This document shows, piece after piece, positions 1 to 12,164 of a stretch of DNA of 64,000 nucleotides. The DNA lies in the NCBI GenBank assembly GCA_004431415.1, contig QPMI01000521.1, forward strand, positions 168,861 through 232,860, in the 5' to 3' direction. Source of the stretch: Cyanophora paradoxa (lineage: Eukaryota; Glaucocystophyceae; Cyanophorales; Cyanophoraceae). The position numbers and the translations under genes were made by a program. How positions within the stretch are numbered: the first letter of the stretch is position 1; every line of letters begins with the position of its first letter. The notes under the pieces are model-generated. The model made no database searches. It worked only from the letters and a program-made list of their open reading frames with translations, and was not told the origin of the DNA.

Positions 1-74
1 CGCTGGCCGAGACTACGAGAGGAGAACGCTGGCGCATCCGAAGGTCAGGGAGACGCATAAGGAGACCAATATTC

Positions 75-3000
75 TTAAAGCAGATGCTCGCGCACCGACA
101 CGGACATAGTTGTCTGGCGCGTCCTCGCGACGCGGCAGCGCCCGTTCACCGTCGAGTTGCAGTAGGAAATGAACCTCTGAACGGGGATTGCAACCGTGCC
201 GGTCACGTTCTGAACAAAGGCGTTCGTCATCGCATAGCGGAAGTCGACGGAAAGGTTGGCGCCGAACTCCGGCCCCATCGGAGCGCGAAGCATGGCGTTG
301 ATCGTGTTCGCCCCCCAATCTTTGAACACGTCCATCCGCTGCCCGACGGAGACCGTGATGGAGAGGTCCTCGGGGTTCAGAGGCTGGAAGCCTGTCTCGC
401 TCGCGACCTTGCAGACCACGTTCGCCCCGAACGCCACGGCCGCCCGCGAGCACGAGACGGTTCCAGCCTGCGCCAAGACAAGCAGCTTCAATTAAACCGC
501 GAGATGAGTCCAGTGGAGATGACTCGCCTTGATTGTGAAGAACTCGAAGATAAAAGCACTGCGCTGGAGGTCGCTAAGGCTGGCCCAATTCGAGTGAACC
601 ATCTGCCGGAAATTTTGTGAGATCGAGGCCGCTCTTACGGCACCGCGCCTCGCGACTTACCGACGTCGAAAACGGCAGGTAGACCTTGGGGTTGCCGTAG
701 ACGGGATTCGGAGTGGCGGCAATTGCCGTGATATTAAACATATAGCATTCAATCTGCGAAAATGATCCGCAAGAGGCTCAAAGATAAGAAAGAAAGACCG
801 CGCTCTCTATCTCAGCACACCGTTTTGTTCGTGAACAGTTCCTTCAAACTCCAGTCTTGAGGGAAGTAAGATGGGGGAACGAAAAAGGAGCCGTTGACCA
901 TCGCTGACACAGCGGCAACAGCTGTTGAACCCCCGAGAGTGACAACCAGTGGGTCGAAGTAAGAAGCTTTGAAATCCGAGAAGGTATTGTATCGCGAGGG
1001 GATGACATAGATGGCGGTAGAAGATCCGACGGGCAGGCGAAGGAAGAACTGGCTCGGGCTCGCGACAACGAGCTGCACCGTCTTGAAGGGGAACTGCGCG
1101 ACCACCACGCCATCCGAGCGCGCGTTCCACTGCGCCTGGGCCAGCGAAGCGCCCTGATTCGAACGGACCCAGTACAAGATGGAATCCTACGGTAGGAAAA
1201 AGTAGATAAGCACTCGATGAATATCGAAAGATAGAGCGAAGAAGCACGAACTCCTCCTGGGTATCCGCACGGGTACCGACACTCAATGTTGATCGGGATG
1301 CAATTCGGGGAACAGCTTGAGCTGCCGCTCCGATCTCAGAAATGACAAGTTAATAATGCTTTCGAAAAACATGTGCACTGACTTCGTCGATGTGTCGAGA
1401 TCGAGCCCGCCGGATATGGGATAGCTCGCGGTTGCCTTGAGAATTGTGCATTCGGCGAAGAACGGGTAGCCCACGCTCACGCCGAGAACAGCTGGCGAGC
1501 AAACAGTGCCGGGCAAGATTTCCACGATTTCGATGTAATTGAAAATAGTATTCCTTGGGTCAATTCCCGTGAAGTTGAAGGAAAGATCTATTTTGGCCTG
1601 AAACTCGCTCGTGGCGTTGTGGTTGTACCTGTGTGTGCGCGCGTCACGAACCCGTCGCTTTCTGCCTGAGAGGGAAAAGCGCACGTGAAGTTGTACGAAG
1701 TGTAGCAGCCAGAGCCGCCCTCGGTCGAGTTGCAGAAAACGAACTGCAGCGCGGCGTGCACTCGTCATGCCAACCCCTGCTCTAGAAGGCAGATCTAGAG
1801 CATACCGATTTGTCCGTCGACGATGAGAAGCCGACGTCAGCGCTGTTCGGACCCCAGTTCGTGATGTACCCGGGGCCGAACGCGATCCTGGGGGGCACGA
1901 TGGCCGACATGGGCAGGACGGGGCTCGAGGGCCCTTCCTGCACCCGGAAATTGCACTCGGTTTTGCCGCCCGCTGCGCGCGAAAAGAGTCAGGGTCGAAC
2001 CCGGAGCCGCGATCCTACTCGCAGACATCGGATTCGATTCTTGGTGCACTGCAAATTGTAGAACACGATTGCTCTGACGCTGGAGTTCCTGCGGCAAAGC
2101 AGTTTAAGTATTCTAGAAAGATGCGCGCGGCTCGCGATCAAAAGCCCTTGCTCTCACCAGACCGTGCGGGACGGCTCGGGAATTCCGCTGAAGTCGGGGA
2201 GACCCGCTTTCACATAGACGCGATCGACGGAGGCTCCGTAGGGCGCCTGCACGAGATGTTCACAGACAGATCTAGACCGCGATGCTGTATGTATGATCAT
2301 AACAGACTGCGGGCGCACCAGACGGAAGAACACGTTCGGTGCGTTGTCCAGAAAGTCCACGCTCACCTTCCCGTCATCCTGCGGGAAGCCCTCATTTAAA
2401 GCAACTGGCGAACGCGGCAAGGGATTTGCGAACAGATCGGAAGACAAAGTCCTTGCGACTCAGTGAGGCTGATCCGTTCCCGGGAACTAATCGAAACGTC
2501 GTCAAGAGCAGATTGAAAGCTATGAAAATAATCGAAAAAGGGGAGCATACGAATGGTGCACTGCTCCAGTGTCTGCAGCGTTACGACAGGTCATGCTACG
2601 TGCGTGCGAGCATAGGAAAGCGATCTAGCGCACCGGGAAGCCGCCGAGAAGTATGGTCGTGTTGGGAATGCAGGACTGGTCCGCAATTATAGCGGCATCA
2701 ATGATGCTGCAAATAGACTGCGCTTCAAGAGACGCAGGAAGACCGGTACGCACACAAATGGAAGAACAAAATGAAACGCACCGGTATTCGACTTTCGTTA
2801 CGGTGCTGATGCCGGTGGGCGACACGGACGAGCTCCAGGGAATCCCGAAGACAAACTTCGACTGGGGCGACAGCGGGAATGGCTGGATCGTAAACTGGAC
2901 ATGCCGACAGTTGAGTGACGTGAGGGGTTCTCGCTAGAGCGGCGGGCGCACCTCGACGCCATTGGAGACATTCCTGGCACTGGTTGGGTCCAGCCCCGCG

Positions 3001-6000
3001 GGCCAGGACGCATCGCGGGTCTGCGTGGTTGCGCTTGAACGAAAACACGAAGCACAATCGGTTTTTGCGCACCCAGTTGAAATCCGTCACGCTTGGAATT
3101 GCCGAGGACTGAATGTTGCATTGTTCACAGCCCTACAGCGTACAATGAACATCAGGATTTCGCAAGGCCACGAAAGCAGGCGATACGTGTAAGCCTCGCA
3201 CTTGTTTTGTGTACGGATGCCCAAAATCTTCCGGTTCAATCAAGCAAGTCCTGTTGTATGGTGCGTTCAGCCACTGGTTCCAGTTCACTCGAGCACCCTC
3301 GGTGTCAAGGCCTTGGTTGAATGTCGGCCTGCAGGAGAATTGCGCGAAAAGCCGCCACGGCTCCCACTTCGCCGCGTTGTCCGGCGAACGCGCTGCAAGC
3401 CCACGAATGGATCAATAAACGCGCATTGGATGCAAGGGGCAGTGGGGTTTCAATACGCACATTTGAGGACACTCACGGTTGTTGAAATGTAGGGCTTGAG
3501 CAACGCCCCGGCAGTCGAGAGGTAGGCTGTCGCCCACCGCACGTACAACGTCGTTTCCGCTACAACGGAGGGGGACCCGAACGTGATGGAGACGTTGGCA
3601 CTCCTGGACGCTGAAGAGAACGCAAACGTGGGCCGCGGGCTGGCACCAGCCCCGACGTCTGTTCTGCACGCCGCGAGATCTCCGGGGCAGTTTCCGTCGT
3701 TGTTTGCGCCCGTCGGCGCGTACTGCGAACGAGTGTTGAGCGTCGCGTGTCCCTTCAGAGCGGAGAGCGCACCTGAAGAGTCGAGAAGAACCCGGTCTGA
3801 AAGTGCGCCGTGCTGAGGGAGGCCCCGCCCACGGACTCGATCCAGCAGTTGATCGTGTCCCGCGCCACCACCCGGTAGCGCTCGCACTTGACGGCGGCCG
3901 TGATCACATTCAGCGCGAAGGGTGAACTTGCGATCGCGTAGCCAGACGGGTGGTACGTCACGTTCACGCGCTGGCTGCCTCCGGACAGGCCGTTCGCCCG
4001 CACCGAGAACTGGATCTGTGGCTAATGTGAGTGACGTCGCGTGAAAAGCGCTCATTCAGCTAGACCCGGCCCGCAGAGCCAGGCGCACATTTGGAGAGCC
4101 GGACATTGCTTCGTAGACCTCGAGCCCGCCATCCGGAAAAGATATTGCAAAGTCGCTCGTTTGGATGGGCGCCCCGTTAGCTCGGGCTGTGACCGTGCAT
4201 GTCGTCGCGTCTCCCGAGAGAAGGGCGGCGTTGGCAGTCGGATATGAACACCAGAGCGTGCCCCCTGTAAAGTCAAAGCGTGAATGTGTGCGGGAACGAG
4301 ATCTATGCCATGACCACTTATAAAATTACCGATTATCTGGCTCGTGGTCCCTGTGTTGAGAAGCGATTTGCTGTCGGTCGACGTGCCAGCGACTTGAGAG
4401 GTGATCTCGGCAGACATCGAGTAGGAAGAAACTGTGATGCTGTCGACTGCCTTGACGTCGATCTTCAGCGTGCCGTCGGCAGCCGAGCGAGGAGAGCCGA
4501 CGGTGAGACCTGTCGTGGCGGGAACGGACACCAAAACATCCGTCGGGACAGGGCTAGGAGAGCCTGTTTGGACGGCGTAGATCGAGCAGGCAACAGGGAC
4601 GTTGATCGGGGTTCGGGATGGGCAGTCGATTTGCAAAACTGTTTCTGCATGTGAGGATTCGAGCTCGAGCAGGAATCATGGGAAGACACGCACGTCCTAG
4701 CACGTCGAAAGGAAGAGGCGACCCGCTAACACCGACACCGCCCAGGCGAATGACGATCGGCCGGTTGAAGAGGGGATCGGGGCCGGTGGTGACCTTGAAC
4801 TGAAGTACGCCATTCGCATCGAGAGAAAAGAAACCCGTGTCGATTGAGAAAGCCCGCGCCTCCCCCAAGCCGGTTGTGTAGTTTTCAAAGACGCTTAGAT
4901 CCGCCAGCAGAAAGCTTGCCGAGCCCGCGACCTTGGTGACTGCACGCAGCCGCAGGAGACCGCAAGAGTTAAGGGGGCATTATAGTTAGGTTGTGTGCGG
5001 CGCACCGTTGCAGAAATAACTCGACGACGTTCGCGTCCGGCATCTCGACTGGCCGGACACGACTTGCTGGCAGTCGCACGCGAGCACGCCTGCAACCTGC
5101 GGCGCTTCGTCATTCGCTAGCTTACGCTGCGAGAAAGGACACTTCAAGAGGGGCTCACGACTGGGATCGACGTGTTCGCAAGCTTGAGTGCTGTCATCGT
5201 CGCGTAGATCTCCACGCCGGCGTCGCCGCCTCCGACGGCGGGCGTCCAAGTGAAGGCGATGGCGCCGCCGTCGATGTCTGTCACCCCAGTTACGGTTCCC
5301 GCTGCTGCTTGGATGGTGACTTCGGTGGTCGAGAGAGCATTGCCCCCGACCGCTCTTTGAAGCGTGCAGGAGAGATGAACGCCAGGGTACGCCCGCTTTG
5401 CGGAGCACACGATGTCGCCGGCGCCAGTCGCGCCCAGAGAGAACGACGGGGACGGGGAGCTCTTGTAGGGAGCGATGACCTGGATCTGTCCAGCTCGCGA
5501 TGGCGTCACCGTGAACCGCATCGACGAGCCAACAGCGGTGAACGCCGAGAATCGGACGCCCGGCACGGCCAGCGCCGTGTCGAGATCGGCGAGGGTGATG
5601 CTCGGCGTCGAGTTTGTCGGCGTCAGAGTGCACGTCGTGCTCGTGGGCGTCGCCGGGCTGTACGCGACTTGCGCCGGCGTGCAGTTGAAGGACGACGCGA
5701 TAATCGTGAAGGTAAGCGCGCCTATCGCATCGCCGCCGGCAGCCGCGGAGAAGGCGACGGACACGTTCTCGGTCTGGTACGTGGACCCGTTCAGCGCGTA
5801 AACAATGAACGAAGCCTGCGAAGTGCAGGGCATTAGTGAGCCGAGTCGACGCGGAAAACATTGCCGCGAAAGCGGAATGCACCGTCTGGCCAGCGGCGTC
5901 GACCGTAATTGGCGAGACCGAAAGGGATGTGTCTGCTCTCACAGGTGCGACGACGAACGCGTCTGGACTGCGTAGCGGCCCCGAGCGCGCCGTCCTGGTG

Positions 6001-9000
6001 AGCGTGCACCCGATGCCGCCTCCCGAGTGGATCCGGGAGTAAGAGCACGAAGCCGTCACCTCTGCGGGGCAATCGCAAAGTCAAGGGAAGTGCGCAGCTC
6101 AAAAGGGCGAGGGTACGAGTACGCGCCGACAAACGATCCCTCGACGGACGCGGCAGGAACCAAAGAGCCGTCGACGAAGCTGACGCGGGAGAGCGAGAAC
6201 GGCACCGTAATTGTAAAAGCGGTCTCGGTCCGATTCGTCACGTTCGCTGAGAATGTGAACGACGTCTGACCGGAGACAGCCGCCAGAGGCGTGAGCGAGA
6301 GCGCCGTCGACGGTGTCACGCGAGGCGCGAGAAGATGCGAGAGAGACACAGCCTCCATGACGTCCACCATAGCGAGCGTGCAGACGGCGGTCGGGAGGAG
6401 GGTCTGCCGAGCGTCATGGAACGAGTTTAGATCTTAGGAAGCGAATCGGACGCGAGAAACTCACAATGTTGATGTTGAGGGAGAACGTCGTGGTCGTGCA
6501 CGTGAGCGAGATGACGGGAATCTGGATGCTCTTCGAGAACGGGGCGGCGGCCGGCAGCTGCAGCGCCTCGCCCCTCGAGGAGCTCCAGAAGAAGTCCACT
6601 CGGCTCCGCGACACGTAGGCGCAGGTGACGTTGCGCGAGTACTTGGCTCCAGACAGTGCGGGCGCAGTCGCCGTGAAGTTGCCGGCGGTCGCGTTCAGCT
6701 TGAAGTCGTCTTCCATCGCTGTCGCTGAGACGCCGAACCTGTCCGTCTGAAGCACAACCGTGCAAGACAACGTCTGCAGCGGCGCGGTATGAGCGCATGC
6801 GGAAGATCGGAGCGTGTTTATGGCAGGCTGCAACGCACGACGAAGGTGCGCCCGACCGAAAGGAAGAGCGCGCAGCCCGAGGCGGTGCTGTTCACGTCGA
6901 CCACGACAATGTTCTGCGAGGCGGCGACTGGGGTTTGGCCACCCCACGAAGCCGCGAAGTTGACTGTGATAGCGAAGCCTGCCGAATCAGCCTACACGGT
7001 CGCGCCGCGTCAGGAAATGCGAGAGCATAATCATTCAGGGGGCGGCGGCGTGGATGCACGCACCATGGTCGTGTCCACGGCCAACGTGAGTAGCGTCGCT
7101 GTCCCCGTCGCCGTGAGGTCCCGGAAGGTCGTCTCTCTCGCTACGCTCAGGGCGAAGTCCGACGGGGAGACCGCCACCGGGCTCGTCGAGTTGCAGTGCG
7201 CTCGGTAGCCCCTCGCCACGCGGGAAGTGCACGAAAGAACCACCGATATCACGTCGACGTCGAAGCCGGGGAGGGCGATCCGGAGCTCTCCCGTCCCCGC
7301 GGTGGTGGAAGCCCACTGCGGCCCGACAGTGAATCTCCCTCCCATGGTTCCGGTGAAGTACGTGCGGAACGACCCCGCGGTTCCAGCTCCGGATACGGCT
7401 GCAAAAAAGCCCCCGGGAGTGCCGGAGGACCTGTGCAAGCGTCAGAGCGGAGGGCACTGAAATGAAACAAATGAAAGCGCTGACGGAGGAAAGTCTGAGG
7501 CCAGCAGTACGGGTACGTTGGACCCTGTCGGCGTGTCGATGCGGCAGCTCGTGATCTGTAAAACGATATTCTCGCGCGAGAACGAAAACGGCTGAAAGAC
7601 AGCGTTCACGCACCGTCCCCGTGTTAATTGGAGTGCGAGCGCCAGTGCAGGAAACGGTGCCATCGATCACAATGAAGCTGCAATTGCCCGCCCAGACTTG
7701 AAGCCGAGGGTCCGACCGTGCGCTCAGGCGAACCTGGAGCAGCGCCTGACTAGAAAAGAGCGTCTGTGGTGCCGTCTCGCGAAAAGCAGCGGAAACGCAT
7801 ACAGGAACAATACTGCGAACCGCCGTGTTGGACACGACGATCGAAAGTTGACCGAAGCTTGGCTGCACGCTGACGACGAGCCCGCTGTCCGGAGAGTCAA
7901 GCGTCACTGCCAATTACGTCGACGTCGCGAGTCAGTGCCAGGGCATTATTAGAGGGGCATATCAGAAGAAACTATCTGAAGCACCAGTTATGTCGTTAGT
8001 ATCAAGCGGCGCGCTGCCCCAGGAGCTGAACAGCTCCAGCCTCGCTGGCCTCCCCCGCGCCACGCGCATCGCGGAGCTCGGGCTCGAGCCCCTGCCGTCC
8101 GGGAGGCACGCAGGGTCGAACGCCTTCAGGACGAACTCGCCGCTGAATATCATCGCGACCTCGAAGTCGACGACAAGCTTGTAGGGGCCGACCTGCATGA
8201 AAAGCGCGTCAGTCGCTCTTAATCAAACTATGAGAGTCGACTAGAGCTGCAGCGCACCCCAAACTGGGGGCTGATCGTCAGGGAGTAGGTCGTGGTCGCC
8301 CCGCCATGGGTCCAGACTCTCTGCCCCGCGATCGAGTTGGCCACGATCGGGACGGCCTTCCACAGGGCGCGGTCCGCCGTGTACGCCTCAGTGGGGCCGA
8401 ACGACGGGGCGAGCCACAGCCAGAAGTACGGCGCGGTCGCGTTGACCGTCAGCCTGCCGGGCCCTCATGATCAGCAGAGGCGGCGGGCCGGGGCGTGCTC
8501 GAGCGCGGGCGAGGCGGCGGGGCGGCGCGGCGCGGCGCGGCGCACTGGTAGGAGACGCGGGTAGCGATGACGGTCGAGGACACGCCGATGTTCACCGCGC
8601 CGACCGCGAGCGCGTACGTGTTGACCGTGTAGAGCGACGTGTTCCGCCCGTTGCCGGAGATGATGTCGATCACGACCTCGTGCCTGTGCGGCGAGACGGC
8701 GTCGGGGGGCGGCCGGTCAGGATCGGACAAGGCACGCGGCCACGCATGCATATGGGAGGCGCACGTCGTGAGGCCCGTCACGTCGTACAGGCCGTCCCTG
8801 TGCCCGCGCGCGGTCAGTGCCGCGGCGCTTCAGTTGTGCGGAGGAATGACGCGTCGCGATTGCGCGCAGGGCCGCGCGGTGCGTGCGCACCCGATGCGGA
8901 AAATCTCCCCGGTGCCGTACGTGTAGTTGCCCGTCGAGCCGCGCACGCGGTGCTTGCCCCGCCACTGCAGCCCGGGGGCCGTGCTCGAGACCCGCAGGAA

Positions 9001-10240
9001 GACCGGAGAGGGAGTCGCCTCGGCGGGGTTCCGGTAGATGTAGAGGCTGTAGGGGCCCGCGTCCTCCGGAAGGAAATCCTTCGTCGCCGTGAGGCGCGTC
9101 GGGCGGAACAGCGGCAGCGCCGTCGACCCGACCGCGGCCAGGGCCGAAAGCCGCGTCTCCGAGCCGCCGGCTGCCGGCGCGGGCCCCGCGATTCAGTACA
9201 CTCCAGCGGGCTCCTACGCGGGCAGGGAAGGGGAGGAGGGGGGAACGGGGGGAACGGGGGACGGGAGGGGGTGTGCGAAGGATGGGGAGGGGGACGCACG
9301 GTGGAAGTACAGGGGGATGCGGAGCTCGGACCCGTCGACGTACACCCTCCGTGGGAGGCCATCGGTGGGGTCCACGGACCTGGCGAAGGCGAAGGGGGTG
9401 CGTGAGAGGGCCGGCGAACGCGACGATCAAAGCCGCGACGGCCGCGGGAGCGCGCGGGAGCGCACAGGAGGCCCAGCGTGCGCGTATTTCCGTAGGTGTA
9501 GTTCATCGCCGGCGTCTGGCCGACGCGGAAAGTGTACCGGTAGAACGAGAGGCCCTGGGCACGAGCGCCGCACGCGGGCCCGAGGTCAGGGGGAGCCCGA
9601 GGGAGGGGGGTCAGCAACGAGGCCCCGGCCCCGCCCGGCCCCGCCCCGCCCCGCCCGGTCAGCGCACGGGGAAAAGCGGGTCGCTCGTGACGAGGGCGGG
9701 GGTCGCGAGGAAGTCGTCGATCTGGCCCGTGGTGAGGCGGGCGTCGCGGCTGTAGCTCCCGTCCCACAGCACGTAGGCCAGCCGCAGGAGGCCGCAGCCG
9801 CCGTTCGTGGGCGCGACGAGGCACAAATAATTCAGCGTGCAAGTAATCTCGTCCCCTGCCGCGGCGTGTCAGCGGCAGCAGCGCGGTAGGGCGTCCTGCA
9901 CCGGAGCTGACCGAGGTATATCGGGTCACTTAGAACCAGCCCGCGGTCTGCGCATGCGCCGCGGCATCACGAGTGCATCGCGCGGAAAATCGAAGAGAGA
10001 GCGGCGGGCGCGGGCTGCCGCACCGCAAGTCACGCCGAGCGTGTCCGGCGTGATGACGGCACCCAGCTCGGGCAGCCCGCTCAGAGTCAGCAAATCTGCG
10101 CGGGACGCGCAGAGCGTGCTTAGCTGAGATCGTCTGCGGCAGGCCCCCGACTCACCGAGGCCAGTGGCGGGCTGCGCTGCGACCGGGGTCACACTGAACA
10201 GGCAGCTGCAGGCCACCAGCACAAGGAGCGGGAAAGCCGC
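75..10240 (-). CDS. Large multi-exon secreted/surface repeat protein (unrecognised family)
   Basis: The minus strand carries a series of open exon-like segments separated by short GT-AG introns (good segments near 75-491, 807-1177, 1283-1650, 3450-4000, 4052-4640, 5144-5833, 6056-6370, 6430-6950, 7035-7440, 7442-7913, 9000-9190, 9480-9560 and 9660-9840). A hydrophobic stretch near 10,165-10,235, LLVLVACSCLFSV followed by TPVAAQ/PATG and a GTGAGT donor, looks like an N-terminal signal peptide with a cleavage site. The segments are rich in Thr, Ser, Val and Ala. They repeat a loose pattern of beta-type stretches with paired cysteines (for example SCTSRVARGYRAHCNS, CSYSRIHSGGGIGCTL) and the motif NYTYG twice. 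This suggests tandem extracellular beta-sandwich domains of about 110-150 residues. I do not recognise the family. Exon borders are approximate, the first exon is uncertain, and the gene may continue beyond the left edge. That it is one gene rather than two is inferred from the repeat style and strand. Confidence 0.55.
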
Positions 10241-10319
10241 GGCCAGCCCCCCGATCTCGAGCGCTGGGCCGCGCTTCCTCGGGCCTGCATCGGGCGGCGT
10301 TCGTAGCTAAGCCGTGGCC

Positions 10320-12110
10320 AGCAGGCAAGGCGGGGAGGGGGGGCGCTCTCGCGCGAGAGGCACCTGCGGCATTCTTCATTCTTCGCGCTCGAGGGAGCCT
10401 GGACGTATACACCAGAGAACGGTGCGCTCCCGACGCCGTCGTCCGCAGCCTCCAGCTGGCCGCAGGGCTCATGAGCTCGATCAGCGCCCTCATGTACGTG
10501 CACGCGCTGCTGCCCTGAACAGATCGAGCCGCGCGGTCCGGGGCCCCGCGGTGCCCGCTCGCGGAAGCTGATGCCCCATGCCTCGTCGTCCGACGAGCTC
10601 GAGGCTCGCTCACGCGCGCGGCCAACTTGAAAACAGCGAGCTCCAGGCCGGAGCTCCAGCTGCAGGCGGAGTCGGCGGCGGCCTGAACGCGCAGCTGGCT
10701 GAACGCTTCTAAGCAGCTGCTATGCTCCGCGTGCACGTGAAGCTGGCTGGCTTTCACGGCTCTCTTGCTCCGCGACTTCGACCAAGCAAGCGCCTCCGAC
10801 ACGCTGGCGGAGCTCGAGGGTTAGCTCTGCGAACGAGCGGAAGCTCCCCCGCGCGCGCACTCAGGTGCTATAGCCCGGCAGATGCAAACATACGCTCTTG
10901 AGGGCCTCTTCAAGGCTCAGCGGGCAAGAGGCCAGGAAAGTTCGAACCTGAGGAGCCACCCGATCCTCGTGCGGAACGTCACCCGCTCGCGCTGAGCTTT
11001 CGCAGCAAAGTTCGGAGCTTGAAGAGCTCTCCCACTACAGCTGCAAGTGTTGCGGTCGCTGGCAGGCTCTCGCAGGCTCCGTGGCGGGGGGCTCGTAGCT
11101 AAAGCGTTTCGAAGTTCAATCAGCCGCTTGCTTCCTTCTTCTATACCGGGGCGCTCTCGCCGACTCGGCGAGTCCGACGCGGGCGCTGGGAGCTTCCGAA
11201 GTTCCCAAGATCGCACGTGTGAGCCGCAGCTGCAGCTGCAGTGAGCGCGGGCGACGCGAGGCGTACGGCGAGTCGGCGACTAGGCCGGGTACGCATGTGC
11301 GCGGGTCGGAGCTCGAATTAAGGAACCCGGGGCCGCGGAGGCTGCATTCCGGAGCCAGCTGCATATGCGCCGTGCAGCTCCTGCCAGCTCGCAGGAGGCG
11401 GCAGGACTTCAAATTCGAACAATTTAATTTCAAATTGCATTGAAGGATTGAAGGATGAGCCTCGGAGATACGCGCGGTACCTCTCAGCTGCAGTATCGAA
11501 TCATTCCGATCCGGATCCGAATTTCGAATTAACATTCGATCGCGAATTCGAAGTTCCGCGCCGGCGCCGCGGCCGGCGCCGCATACGTATACGTATACGT
11601 ATATATTCGGTAAAGTACTACGTATACCGGGTATATATATAATTATATAATGTTAGCTATCATAGTATAAAGCTATATAGTTACATTTAAGACGTGTATA
11701 TATATATGGCTATACTATGATATATATCTATACCACAGCAATATTTTACACATTTCGATCATGATTGTCGTGATCGCGAATCAAGAGTGACGAATTTTTC
11801 GAAGACTCCTAGGATTCCGGTCTCACCTCCGCGCCGAGTACGTCCGCGGAACTCGGCGCCGACTCGGCGAATCGAATCGATTAGGATTCGAATTCGAATT
11901 CATGCATATGATTCCCCGGGCCCGCAGCCGGCGGCCAAGAACGCGATCGCAATTGGAGGAACATGTACAGTCGCCGCGCGCCAACAAGTTGGCAAGTTAT
12001 AAATTAAATGGCAACAACTGGCCCAGTGGCAAGTCAGTGGCAAGTTTACTGGCAACAAGAAGTCGCCGGACTCCGCGCCGGGACGCCAACGACGAGAGCA
12101 GACTCATGAT
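10320..12110. other. Palindrome-rich intergenic DNA with an AT island
   Basis: No gene can be supported here. The sequence is packed with self-complementary 6- to 12-mers (GAGCTC, CAGCTG, GAATTC, GCGCCGGCGC, ATGCAT, CCCGGG). Between about 11,580 and 11,760 it turns into an AT island of TATACGTATACG and TATATA runs, in sharp contrast with the GC-rich surroundings. The long readings on the minus strand around 10,189-10,802 show no domain and are rich in Ser, Arg and Ala, as expected for chance frames in GC-rich DNA. Confidence 0.6.
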
Positions 12111-12164
12111 CAGCAGAGGGGGTGGGGGGGAGAGGGTGCTGGCATGGGGCCCGATGGGGGTTCC

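Noticed and set aside
8467-9405. A 312-codon plus-strand frame, one of several long frames in the GC-rich part.
   Set aside because: It is Arg/Gly-rich and lies opposite better exon-like segments of the minus-strand surface protein gene. Long chance frames are expected in GC-rich DNA.
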